Assembly: GCA_037176725.1 (NCBI GenBank) | Contig: JAZBRS010000026.1 | Coordinates: forward strand, 151,539,501-151,603,500 | Source of the DNA: Posidonia oceanica | Taxonomy: Eukaryota > Streptophyta > Magnoliopsida > Alismatales > Posidoniaceae | DNA length: 64,000 nt | Direction: 5' to 3' | Shown here: positions 55,601 through 64,000 of the stretch, piece by piece | How positions within the stretch are numbered: the stretch's first letter is position 1 | How the letters are laid out: each line of letters starts with the position of its first letter | The notes under the pieces: generated by a model | Told to the model about the DNA's origin: nothing | Databases searched by the model: none | The model's input: the letters and a program-made list of their open reading frames with translations, nothing else | Program-made: the position numbers and the translations under genes

Positions 55601-56731
55601 CTTATGCATACTCACCTTGATAATGATGTAAGGAAGAAGAGATGGCAGTGCTTTGTGTTCTTGATCCAGTGGCATTGTTGTTGACATGTAGTGCTCGGTG
55701 ATGGCTTAGCTTGAAGAAGAAAATAGGTAGAAGAGGAGATAATGATAAGAAGTTGAGGGCAGTTTGTCATAAAATTTTTATGAAGAGGTCATTTGACCAT
55801 TTTTTACAAGCAGTCTTACTATAATATTAAAAGGCAGGAGACTAGGGACTATTTTATCACATTTTGCAGTATTGTCGTAAAATCCTATGAAAGTTGATGG
55901 TAGTAAATTTTAATATACCCTAAAACCTGATATAACAACTAAAGTGCCAACTGTCTTTTCCTTGCGAGGGAAAAAAACAGGTTGTGGCTTAGTTTCATTA
56001 AGATCAAGTTTTTTTTTTTGAAAAAGGTAGTATATTGGTTGGGGAGGAGTCCCAACATAAATTCACTAGGATTCGATCTTAGGAGGGGATGTGAAATCCA
56101 CTTTCCTTAGTGAACTCAGCTGTTTGAGTTGGTTTCATTAAGCATACAGTTATCCTAGAGATCTGCTACAGTGCTACCTAGTTTCTGTCAAAAGGTTGTG
56201 CCTTAGTTTCATTAGGCTTATGGTTATCCTAGATATCTGCTAAAAAATCCCAGAGATTAAGAAAACGGTTGATTCTGGTATTGTATTATATGTGATGTGG
56301 TTCACCTGTATTACATGAAGATCTTTATAAAAGATGGTCAATGTTTGGATATGATTCCTAAAATCTGGTGTTGCTATTATATCCTAACATAGTGGAAGTA
56401 AAAGCTCGTTTCTTGTAGTTATTTTCTAAATCTTACGGAAGGTTTTTTGAAAAAAATTGAGAAATACTAGAGGTCATTTTGTAAGCTTTTGGCTACGTGG
56501 TCTTACATACAGCCATATTTAGTTCTTGTAGTGATAAATTAGACAGATTTAGCAGAAGGTTACCTTTTGCTTGTTATCTATTTAGATACGACTTCATTTT
56601 CTGTTGTCTCAATTTGCCCCTTTAGCTGTTTGGATTCGTACATGCAAGTAACATGTTTATCTCTGTTGCAGGGTCGTGACAAATTAGGAGAAAGACCGCT
56701 ATTTGTCCTTGTTAAAGCTGTTGACAAGTGA
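49654..56731 (+). CDS. APT1: Adenine phosphoribosyltransferase, six exons
   Basis: Transfers the 5-phosphoribosyl group of PRPP to adenine, giving AMP and pyrophosphate; plant enzymes of this family also convert cytokinin bases. Exons: 49,654-49,879, 49,967-50,077, 50,224-50,316, 51,238-51,387, 52,897-52,955, 56,672-56,731 (stop TGA). All introns are GT/AG, phases 1,1,1,1,0; 699 nt give 232 residues. Residues 1-51 are rich in Ser/Pro/Phe and poor in acid, like a plastid transit peptide; Met52 (49,807) would start a cytosolic form. Then [48 protein letters not shown] and the PRPP site [11 protein letters not shown] are intact. The reading frame looks functional. A LINE sits directly upstream of the ATG. 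The symbol follows Arabidopsis APT1, the closest by memory. Confidence 0.95.
50371..50595. mobile_element. Small MITE in APT intron 3
   Basis: Terminal inverted repeat CATTTGGAACTG (50,371) and CAGTTCCAAATG (to 50,594). GGCTT lies just left (50,366-50,370) and just right (50,596-50,600), a likely 5-bp target duplication. About 225 bp, no coding. Confidence 0.6.
51727..51981. mobile_element. Foldback MITE in APT intron 4
   Basis: About 75-bp imperfect terminal inverted repeats: left TTTGTACAAAAGTATA...TCACTTGGACCTGCTAGTCC, right GGACTTGCAAGTCCCAAGT...TATACTTTTGTAAA. The A-rich middle is AAAAAAAAAA. No target duplication is clear. The transcript would fold into a long hairpin inside the intron. 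Confidence 0.7.
53191..54760 (-). mobile_element. hAT transposon deletion derivative in APT intron 5, 1,570 bp
   Basis: It starts CAAGGTTGTTAAGGCG and ends CCTTAATAACCTTG, so the first and last 14 bases are inverted repeats with one mismatch. Both flanks carry ATTCAACT (53,183-53,190 and 54,761-54,768), a perfect 8-bp duplication as made by hAT transposases. Subterminal GGCGCC and CTAGGCGCC words are present at both ends. It encodes only a BED finger and an acidic tail, so it depends on another copy. Confidence 0.95.
53519..54050 (-). pseudogene. hAT transposase remnant: BED zinc finger plus acidic C-terminus
   Basis: The frame from 54,050 has a BED finger: [42 protein letters not shown], with Cys-X2-Cys and a His pair, the DNA-binding N-terminus of hAT transposases. 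It ends with TAA at about 53,775. The same frame then continues, after that single stop, with [19 protein letters not shown] and a Glu-rich tail (runs of EEEE) to the stop near 53,519. The catalytic and dimerisation domains are missing. The CTT repeat at 53,600-53,660 encodes the acidic run. Confidence 0.88.
54761..54999. other. APT intron 5 sequence between two transposons
   Basis: No feature recognised apart from the right hAT duplication at 54,761-54,768. Confidence 0.5.
55000..55855. mobile_element. Candidate nonautonomous DNA transposon in APT intron 5
   Basis: TAAATAGTCCCT at 54,999-55,010 and AGGGACTATTTTA at about 55,844-55,856 form an inverted pair. The text just inside the left end (GAACTTTGGGAATTTTT, CAAGTTAACG) is of a type seen at ends of common plant repeats. 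The interior has a 144-bp tandem duplication. No long target duplication is visible. Confidence 0.45.
55270..55545. repeat. Direct duplication, offset 144 bp
   Basis: GGGTTTAAGAAGAAGAGTGRGG followed by GAYATTGATGG occurs at 55,348 and again 144 bp later (55,492). Upstream, GGCCGACTTGGAATTGGTCTC matches GGACAACTTGGCGCTGGTCTC. The copies are diverged. Confidence 0.75.
56133..56235. repeat. Two 70-bp direct repeats in APT intron 5
   Basis: TTTCATTAAGCATACAGTTATCCTAGAG at 56,137 and TTTCATTAGGCTTATGGTTATCCTAGAT at 56,206 differ at a few bases; a third start (TTAGTTTCATTAAG) is at 55,988. Confidence 0.65.
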
Positions 56732-57640
56732 GCATGCTTGCTTGATGTTTGAGGAAGCACAAAGTTACCAATGTTGCGGAAAATCTAGGTACAAAGACGA
56801 GTTAATTAAGTAGTGCTTCCGTTAGATTTATTCCTGACATCTGACATTGGGGTGTTTAGAGACCAAAGTAGTGTCTGATGAAAATAATATCCAACAATTA
56901 TTTTCCATTTTAAGAATTATGTCTTACTTGTGTTGCTGAAGTTTGAATAAATCAGAATCAAGAGTGTGAAACCTGAGGGTCTGGCTTGACGCTGTTTTTA
57001 ATGGGGGTAGCTTGTTCAACATGGTGTTAACAAACCTCTCTTGAAAACTTTAGTATAAACGAAACTTCTGAAAAATGTTTCTTTCAATGCTTCAACGTAA
57101 AGCAACATTAAATTTTGGAAACTTTGTATTTTTATAGAATATCAACTTGTGTTTGGGATACTAATGGTTTATTTGGAATGGGCGTTACAGAGAGCTTTCG
57201 GAGAAAGTTAAATTGATTCTCCTATTTGGTTTGGGAGATTTGGATCTTTCGAAGTAGAAAGATTTGGTGAGTCAATACAACTTAAGTTTTAACGATATAT
57301 ATGCCATGGTTTGGGAGACCATTACCATTTTCTATAAAGGTATAATGATTCTATTCATTTTTTTTACAATAGTCATTTATTCTATTGATTTGTATCCAAA
57401 CATTTGATAGCAAAAAATTTGGTTATAATAAAAGCAACTTCTTGAAGATGCCCTGGAATAATGTATATGTGGTAACATCACTCATTCATCGTAACAACAT
57501 TTCACTTATACTTACCTTTCAAACATGTTCTTTTTAACCGTAACATTCTACACCATAAATATGTCCATTTTTAACTGTGTATCATTCTATACAATAATGT
57601 ATAGTAGGTGCTATAGATTTTTTGACCTTGTCCTTTCATG
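56732..57640. other. APT 3' flank
   Basis: AT-rich; the 3' untranslated region should lie in the first few hundred bases. No clear polyadenylation signal can be singled out and no other gene is seen. Confidence 0.4.
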
Positions 57641-58336
57641 CGCGTGATGAGTTGCATAGGATCGAAAAACTCTAGGAGGGTTGAATAGAGTTTTATGTTG
57701 ATGTATACAATTAATCGATTAAGCACCAAATATTAAAAGATCTCATTAGATATATTTAGAATCATTCACCATAGAGTTCATTCACATAAAGATTTTATAT
57801 TGGTTCGGAGTCTGTGCTACTCTAATTTTCACATATCACCATCTTGTGAAGTTCTACTATGTTTCTCCCTTAAAAGGACGGAGAAGAATCTGTTTACACC
57901 TCTCATTGAATCCTTCACACGTTGAAGGATCCAAGCACACCATTTCTTACAATAAAATTGAAAGATTTAAGAATAAAGATCACAAAGAAAAGAAGTTTTG
58001 ATGATCTAGGAAGGTTTTAAGTAAGAGAAAATATAGCCTTATATCTTCAAAAACCGTAGTCTTTATATAGACCTATAAAAAAATAGTCGTTAAAATAAGT
58101 CATGTTGGCATCTACAGCACGTAGTGGACGTCCATTCAAACTCTGTGTTGAAAGAAGCTCCAACGGACATGACTTTAAACGCAACACCAACAGGTGTCCA
58201 TAGCGGTTGTCCAAAAATCCACTATGTTCTAGACATGCGTCAGCGAACATCTACAGTGGACATTTGAAAATACTCTACGTTGAATTGCCCGTGTTGCCCT
58301 TCTGGCAGACGTCTGTCCTAACTGGGAGTGTTTTTT
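57641..58336 (-). mobile_element. LTR remnant (copia-like) with GGACGTCC words
   Basis: Noncoding. The motif AACTCTAGGAGGGTTGAATAGAG at one side and GATTTTATATTGGTTCGGAG in the middle resemble copia LTR text on the minus strand. CpG words cluster at 58,120-58,320: AGTGGACGTCC, CAGTGGACAT, GCAGACGTCTGTCC. Ends were not defined. Confidence 0.45.
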
Positions 58337-58600
58337 AAATAAATATTTGTTATATACCTGCAACAAACACTCCACCAAAACGGCAACAAACCAAAATATC
58401 TCCAAACAAGAAATGTCCAAGGGAAAATATGGTCTTTTTGGGCTTGGACTCTAGATTCGACGGAGAGGTCCGCTCCTCTTTAGGGGAAGGAGCTACAGTA
58501 ACCGCCGAAGAGGTCGGTTGATCCTTCCTTCTTAGAAGACTCACCTATACGGTTTTCTAGCCCCTTTACTTCGTCGAGAAAGGCTACCTGGGGAGATTCT

Positions 58601-61316
58601 TTGGTAAACGCATCCCCGGAGGAACATTCAAATGGATTGAATCTTATGCCTTCTCAGTCGTCTAAAGCCTCCCCTTGTTCGAGGGGTGGGGAGGTTTCTC
58701 TCCTATACTCCCGTTCACACTCCTTGGGGTCTTCCGACGTGCCTCATGATAAATCCGTTGCCCAGGTGCTTGCTGGAGGAGGTTTATCCGCTACCCTGTG
58801 GCTCGGTCAGCCTTGGGGTATTAGATACCGAGGAAACTAATTGGGTTCCATCTTCAGTTTTTTAAGATGATTATTCTTTGCCATCTTCAACTATTGTATC
58901 GATGGGGTGCTCGCCTCCTCTGAAGATCGGCAGCATATGTTGTCGGTGGGAAGATGATTCTTCTGTTCTTTCTAACCCTCTTATCGAATCAATGTACTCT
59001 ACTAAAGTGGAGAGATCTCCTTCCTTTTGCTGGACATTGATCTTGGAGTTGGTGGCTCCGGGCTCCTTGGGTGGTGATCTCTCCAACGACAGGTTTCCTT
59101 CTCCGACGGAGTGGTCTGAGGGAAGTGAGCACGTTTGTCTATCTCTAGGCACTAATTGCAAGGTTAGCTTTTCATCAGAGGGGGACAGGTAGTGTAGCAG
59201 CAGGTGGGATTTGCAAATCTCTTGCATTAAATGTTGTAGAGGAGTCGATTGGAGATAAACCCTAATCAAATATGCATGCGAGAGATCTCCTGTTTCAAGG
59301 GGGTCGTTTCGTGAAATGCATTCGACGCAGTGCGTTTGGGTTTCCACCTTTTTCGAACTCAGTGGCCCCTAATGTGGGTTCCAACTCACTTGGAATGGCC
59401 AACCGGTTCCTTCCTTTGAGTGATTCATTGGATCAGAACTTTAGTAGTTGTAATTTTTTTGGAACTGGGAGTTGTATCACCACTTTGGTTCACGACGAGG
59501 TGGATAAATTAACTATTGATGGCGGTTGGGTTCAAGTTAGGCAGCGAAGGGTCAAATCGGCTCTCACCCTATTTTGTACCCGTACCGGGAGATGTTTTAA
59601 TTGTGGGTTGTGTGGGCATCGTTGTAATCAATGTACATTTAAGGGGTTTTGTTTCCGATGCAAGTCTCCTACTCATTCCGTTGGGATTTGTAGGTTTTTT
59701 AATAAACATTCGCCACCTTACCTACATACTCTGGACATTCACTCCTCTGCTCTTCCACGTACCTCCTCCAGATTGTCTTCAATGGTGGGTTTCTCTCCTC
59801 ATCAACCCATCGTTATCTCGCTATTTGACGAGGTTTACTCCTAGATGGACTTTCTATCCACCAGTGCGATAGTAAATACTAACTACCACAGTATAGTGGT
59901 GGGAGATTTGACTGCTTTATTGTTAGCTCAATGGCCACAATATGAAGAATGGCCGATTTTTAGAGTCACAGGCTCTAAGTTTGCGGTAAAGTTTTCGGAA
60001 ATCTCTATCTAGGACGAGGCTCTCAAGTCCAAGTGGTCCATAGTGGTGGGGATACAGATTTTTTTCGCTCCGTGGTCTGCTAGTGTGAGCTCGGTGCACA
60101 CCTTGGAAGAAGAGGGGCTCTGGATTCGCGTGGAGGGAGTTCCGTATCACCTTTGGAGTGTTGACCTATTCCACAAGATGGTTTCTAGCTTCGCTAAGCT
60201 TCTCGAGGTGGATATGAGTAATGACCTGGCATGCTTCTCTGGGTCTGTAAGTCTCAAAGTCAGGCTCCTCGGTAGGGAGATGCCTAGCCTCGTCCATTTC
60301 TCTTTTTTGCGAATGGTCTACCCTATCTGTTTCAACAGTCTTCGACATTTGTGCTCCGCCGTAGAAATTCGAACCTCCTAACGCTTCCTTCACTATGGGG
60401 TCCGCAAGCCCTAAGGGGTGTAAGAGGACTTTCGGCAAGACTAATCGATCGGTGGGAGGACATAGGGACAACTTTAGGGGAGGTGGGAGCAGGCAGCCAC
60501 AATACGTATAAGGCTACTCAAGCTAACAACAATGTTTGGACTCGGAATATGTCCAAAGGTGGGACTTTGGGTAAGGACGTCGCTCAAGCCTTGGTTCCAC
60601 TCAAGTCTTCGGTCCGAGTCCTTCCGGTTGAGGTTGGCCGTTCATCTGGCCCGTTGGATAAGAATATTGGGTCTTCATCCAAAAGTCACGAAGGAAATCC
60701 TGTAGATTCTTTCCGCCTTCATTCCAACACCTCTTTCCACGGAAAGGGAAAGGATCCCTCCTCGGCACTTCATCCATCCCAGCCATCTACTTCCAATATT
60801 CCTATTGAGGCATTGAAGAGTAAAGCGGCCCCTTCTCCTTGTGGCAAGGATGAGGACTTGCCGAGCACTTCTTCATTCATTAGGGCTATGAGCATCAAAT
60901 TCAAGAAGGCCTGTGTTAAGGCTCTACTGGCTGCGATCGACGACCTAGAATTGGAGCTTTCTGGCATCGAGGAAGATGGCCCGGTTGGTGGAGCTGTCCC
61001 AGTATCTTCGGAGGGGCATCTCTCTGATGCTGACCGATCTACTACTGTGAGGAGCATTGCGTAAGGTATTACCTTTACTTATTCCTTTGTTGGTTCTCCA
61101 TTTGCTCGTAGGTTGGGGACTAATCCCCCTTCCTCTCCCAGCTTTGCTACTAGTTCATCAAATTCTAGGAAATCGCTCCCTCACAATGAAATTTTAGATG
61201 ATATTCTTAGATGGGACTCCTACAATGACTTTACGGCTTTTTGTTCTACAATAGGCATATTGGTTAGTTACACTTCCAAAGCTAAGCAGCTTCTAGATTT
61301 AGTTAGGGCATAGCAT
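58601..61316 (+). pseudogene. LINE ORF1: zinc knuckles followed by a DUF4283-like segment
   Basis: Frames in order: 58,601-58,840 (Ser-rich), 59,272-59,844, a region 59,850-60,380, 60,351-61,064 and 61,070-61,313. The second has two CCHC-type knuckles, CFNCGLCGHRCNQC and CFRCKSPTHSVGIC. After it, about 59,890-60,350 reads WPQYEEWPIFRV, then GLWIRVEGVPYHLWSVDLFHKM and LLEVD, like DUF4283/RNA-binding segments of plant LINE ORF1 proteins. The C-terminal part is low-complexity Ser/Pro with an acidic end. ORF1 proteins bind the LINE RNA. Stops interrupt it. Confidence 0.8.
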
Positions 61317-61434
61317 GGGCTTTCCGTTTCAAACTTAGATGTTGATTCGGGCTGTGTGGAGCTTTTGAGGGCTCTACACTGCTAATCGTGTAGCTTTGTG
61401 CAACTTTTTTGTATATTTTCTCTCTGATTATTCT

Positions 61435-64000
61435 TACCTAGAACATTAGAGATTTGGGCAGCAGGGTTAAAAGGAGAGAACTTAGGAACCTAGTTCGGTC
61501 AAATAAGGTGGATCTTCTTATCTTTGGAAACCAAGTCAGAGTCTTTCTCTCCTATTATGTTGTGTAGTATTGGGGGAGGGAGACTTAATCGTTGGCTTGT
61601 TCTTCCTTCTCGTGGACTTTCTGGAGGGATTCTGATGGGTTGGGACAATTCCTCATCATCCCAACTAGATCTTTTTCAAGGTTCTTTCTTACTTTCCATT
61701 AAGTTTCGAAATGTAGAGGATTCTTTTGAATGGCAACTTACTGGAGTTTATGGTCCTTGTTCGGCTCTAGCTAAGGTTCAATTTTTAGATGAACTTAGGC
61801 ATTTCTAGTCCTTTGTGGGGGACAATTGGGTCATAGGTGGGGATTTTAACTTTACCAGATTCTCCTACGAGAGATCCAATGGGAACTATTTTACCCCCTA
61901 ATGGCAAACTTCAATGATTTTATTGCTGAAAACAATCTTTTTGATCTATCCCCCAGTAAATTTTCATTTACGTAGTCAAATTTCCAGTAGGATGAAATTT
62001 TAGTTAAGCTTGATAGATTCTTAGTCTCCCCAAACTGGGAGTCTCATTTTCCGATCGTGGTCTGTTTTGGTAAGGTAGAATAGTTTCTGATCATATTTCG
62101 ATGTCTGAATACTAAATCGCCTGGATGGCGTCCATTTCCCTTCAGATTTTACAGATCTTGGCTGCTGAAGGATGGCTTTGATCTCTCAGTTTGGGATTGC
62201 TGGGACCAAGCCAACTGTGGAGAGGATCCCATTGTTTGTTTGTCCAACAAGCTGAAATCCACTAGATTAGCTATTAAACATTGGCTGATGTCTCGTAAGG
62301 ATAGTTCCCTTGCTAGGCTATTTGAGATTGATACTCTAGTTCTCAACAATGATAGACAAGCTAAATATGGTCCAATTCCCTCAACTCTGCAACAACCGAA
62401 ACAAGATCTTAGAGTTGAACATCTTATTCTGAAAAAATCAAGAAGTTTATTGGAAGCTCAGGTCTAGGATTCCGTGGCTAAAGGAGGGTGATCTAGAATA
62501 GTTTCTGATCATATTTCGATGTCTGAATACTAAACCGCCTGGATGGGGTCCATTTCCCTTCAGATTTTACAGATCTTGGCTTCTGAATGATGGCTTTGAT
62601 CTCTCAGTTTGGGATTGCTGGGACCAAGCCAACCGTGAAGAGGATCCCATTGCTTGTTTGTCCCACAAGCTGAAATCCACTAGATTAGCTATTAAACATT
62701 GGCTGATGTCTCATAAGGATAGTTCCCTTGCTAGGCTATTTGAGATTGATACTCTAGTTCTCAACAATGATAGACAAGCTAAATATGGTCCAATTCCCCC
62801 AACTCTGCAACAACTGAAACAAGATCTTAGAGTTGAACATCTTATTCCGAAAAATCAAGAAGTTTACTGGAAGCTCAGGTCTAGGATTTTGTGGCTAAAG
62901 GAGGGTGATCTGGACACCTCATTCTTCGACAAAACTACATGTGAAAACAAAAGAAAAATTCAATAACCTCTCTTCTTATTGAGGGCACCAAATCAGAGTC
63001 CCTTCACATGATCGGAATGCAATTGGACATCATTTTGCATCCCTATTTAACAAACCTCACACACCCACTATATCGATAAATTGGGACATGCTCTTCCCAA
63101 ATAAGATACCTAATGCTAAGTCAATCGAAGGCCCTTTTATTGATTTGGAGATCACGAAAAGTGTTTTCTCTTTGTCAAGTGACAAATCCCCAGGACCTGA
63201 TAGATTCCCACTAAGTTTCTATCACCACTTTTGGGACTTGATTAAGGAAGACATATTCCAGGCCTTCCACTATTTTTCCACTCTCAAGATAGTGCGACTC
63301 TGAGACACATCAACCAGACCTTTATTATTCTTATTCCTAAGAAGGCATGCGCGGAGACTATTCAGGACTATCGTCCAATTAACCTTCTCAACAGTAGTTA
63401 CAAAATTATTGCAAAATGTCTAACTACCCGTCTTTCATCTATATTGAATAATATTATTGATGATATTCAATGTGCCATTTTAAAAGATAGAAATATTAGT
63501 GATTGCTTTCTTATAGCCCAAGAAACTCTTCATCTTCTACATTCATCCAAATCCTCGGGGTGATGATAAAATTAGACTTTGAAAAGGCCTTTTGACCATG
63601 TAAATTGAGATTTCTTGATTAACACTCACTGGTTTTGTCTTTGGGTCTAGATGGATTTCCTAGATTAAAATGTGTATATCTACGGTTAAATTCTCAGTCT
63701 TATTCAATGGATTTCCGAAAGGGTATTTTGGTGCCTCAAATGGGGCTTAGACAAAGGGATCCATTGTCCCCTTTGTTGTTCATTTTAGTCACCTATGTCA
63801 TTAATAAGATGCTTCATATGGCTATAGATAATAATCTGATCAAAGGGATTAAATTTCCCTACATTGGCCTGGAGGTGCTCAATATTCAATATGCTGATGA
63901 TACTCTTCTCTTTCTGGAACCATCGGAGGAAGGCCTAATCAACTTGAAAAGAATTCTTTGCTGTTTTCAAGTGGTTTTACGATTGAAAATTAATTTCAAT
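61435..64000 (+). pseudogene. LINE ORF2: endonuclease and reverse transcriptase, decayed and cut by the window end
   Basis: Endonuclease: NIRDLGSRVKRRELRNLV at 61,440, a frameshift at the catalytic ETKSES, GLSGGILMGWD, GVYGPC and WVIGGDFNF, ending in SDH near 62,090. Linker follows with a duplication. RT: KSPGPDRFPLSFYHHFWDLI (63,160), YRPINLLNSSYKIIAKCL, SDCFLIAQETLHLLH, LDFEKAF, and YADD at 63,890-63,901. Many stops. The rest lies outside the window. Confidence 0.9.
62076..62911 (+). repeat. 418-bp tandem duplication inside LINE ORF2
   Basis: 62,076-62,493 and 62,494-62,911 are adjacent copies, both from TAGAATAGTTTCTGATC to AAGGAGGGTGATC. They differ at scattered positions (for example GGCGTCC/GGGGTCC, CCCTCAACT/CCCCCAACT). 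The frame of each copy ends in a stop or shift, so the duplicated linker cannot be translated through. Confidence 0.95.

Larger units (their letters stand above)
58337..64000 (+). mobile_element. L1-type LINE, second copy, runs past the window end
   Basis: It contains ORF1 with zinc knuckles, an AP-endonuclease domain, a linker with a tandem duplication, and RT up to just after the YADD box. Protein and nucleotide similarity to the LINE at 46,253 is clear in the linker and RT. The start is approximate. Stops and frameshifts occur throughout. Confidence 0.92.

Noticed and set aside
58871..59347. 158-codon minus-strand frame
   Set aside because: Antisense to LINE ORF1; no motif, while the plus strand carries LINE ORF1 sequence.

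Overview
The window is plant nuclear DNA and nearly all of it is transposable-element sequence. I recognise one host gene, adenine phosphoribosyltransferase (APT), at 49,654-56,731 on the + strand. It has six exons with canonical GT/AG introns, a plastid-type N-terminal extension, and introns full of MITEs and transposons. Together with Athila, Tat-like, chromovirus and Ty1/copia LTR elements, plant L1 LINEs with CCHC knuckles, and a BED-finger hAT element, this points to a seed plant with a TE-rich genome, probably an angiosperm. I cannot name the species. I saw no tRNA, rRNA or CRISPR.

1-14 kb: two copies of an LTR-like repeat that I call R1 (1-2,888 and 11,816-13,637). An inverted pair of Tat-like LTR arms (2,889-4,361 minus; 6,511-7,561 plus) flanks a noncoding segment with 48-bp tandem repeats. 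Then come the 3' part of a Ty1/copia element with its polypurine tract and LTR (7,557-10,218), a solo copia LTR with a perfect 5-bp duplication (10,224-11,481), and a LINE zinc-knuckle fragment.

14-43 kb: a nested stack on the minus strand. Host element D is a decayed Ty3/gypsy chromovirus: integrase at 14.4 and 17.8 kb, RT and protease at 17.9-19.2 kb, gag start at 41 kb, possible primer site and LTR at 41.7-43.1 kb. Into D went solo LTR G (14,585-17,764, duplication AACAT) and an Athila-type element A (19,235-40,938). Into A went copia solo LTR H, a complete Athila element B (24,559-32,209, two LTRs of 1,279 bp) and Tat-like solo LTR C (32,707-37,862). C itself carries chromovirus-type solo LTR E (32,866-35,707). 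Target-site duplications and uninterrupted paralogous copies inside the same window fix most of these junctions.

43-64 kb: AT-rich DNA with a small MITE, then a 5'-truncated L1 LINE (46,253-49,641). Its 3' target-site duplication ends on the base before the APT start codon, so the gene is cut off from its ancestral promoter by 3.4 kb. APT intron 3 holds a small MITE, intron 4 a foldback element, and intron 5 a deleted hAT transposon plus another candidate DNA element. Downstream are an LTR remnant and a second, longer L1 LINE (58,337 to the window end) with ORF1, endonuclease, a 418-bp internal tandem duplication and RT.

The least expected pattern is that several LTR families each carry a cluster of short CpG-containing palindromic words in otherwise AT-rich DNA. 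One word (TTCGG-YNNR-CCGAA-like) is shared by copia and chromovirus LTRs.
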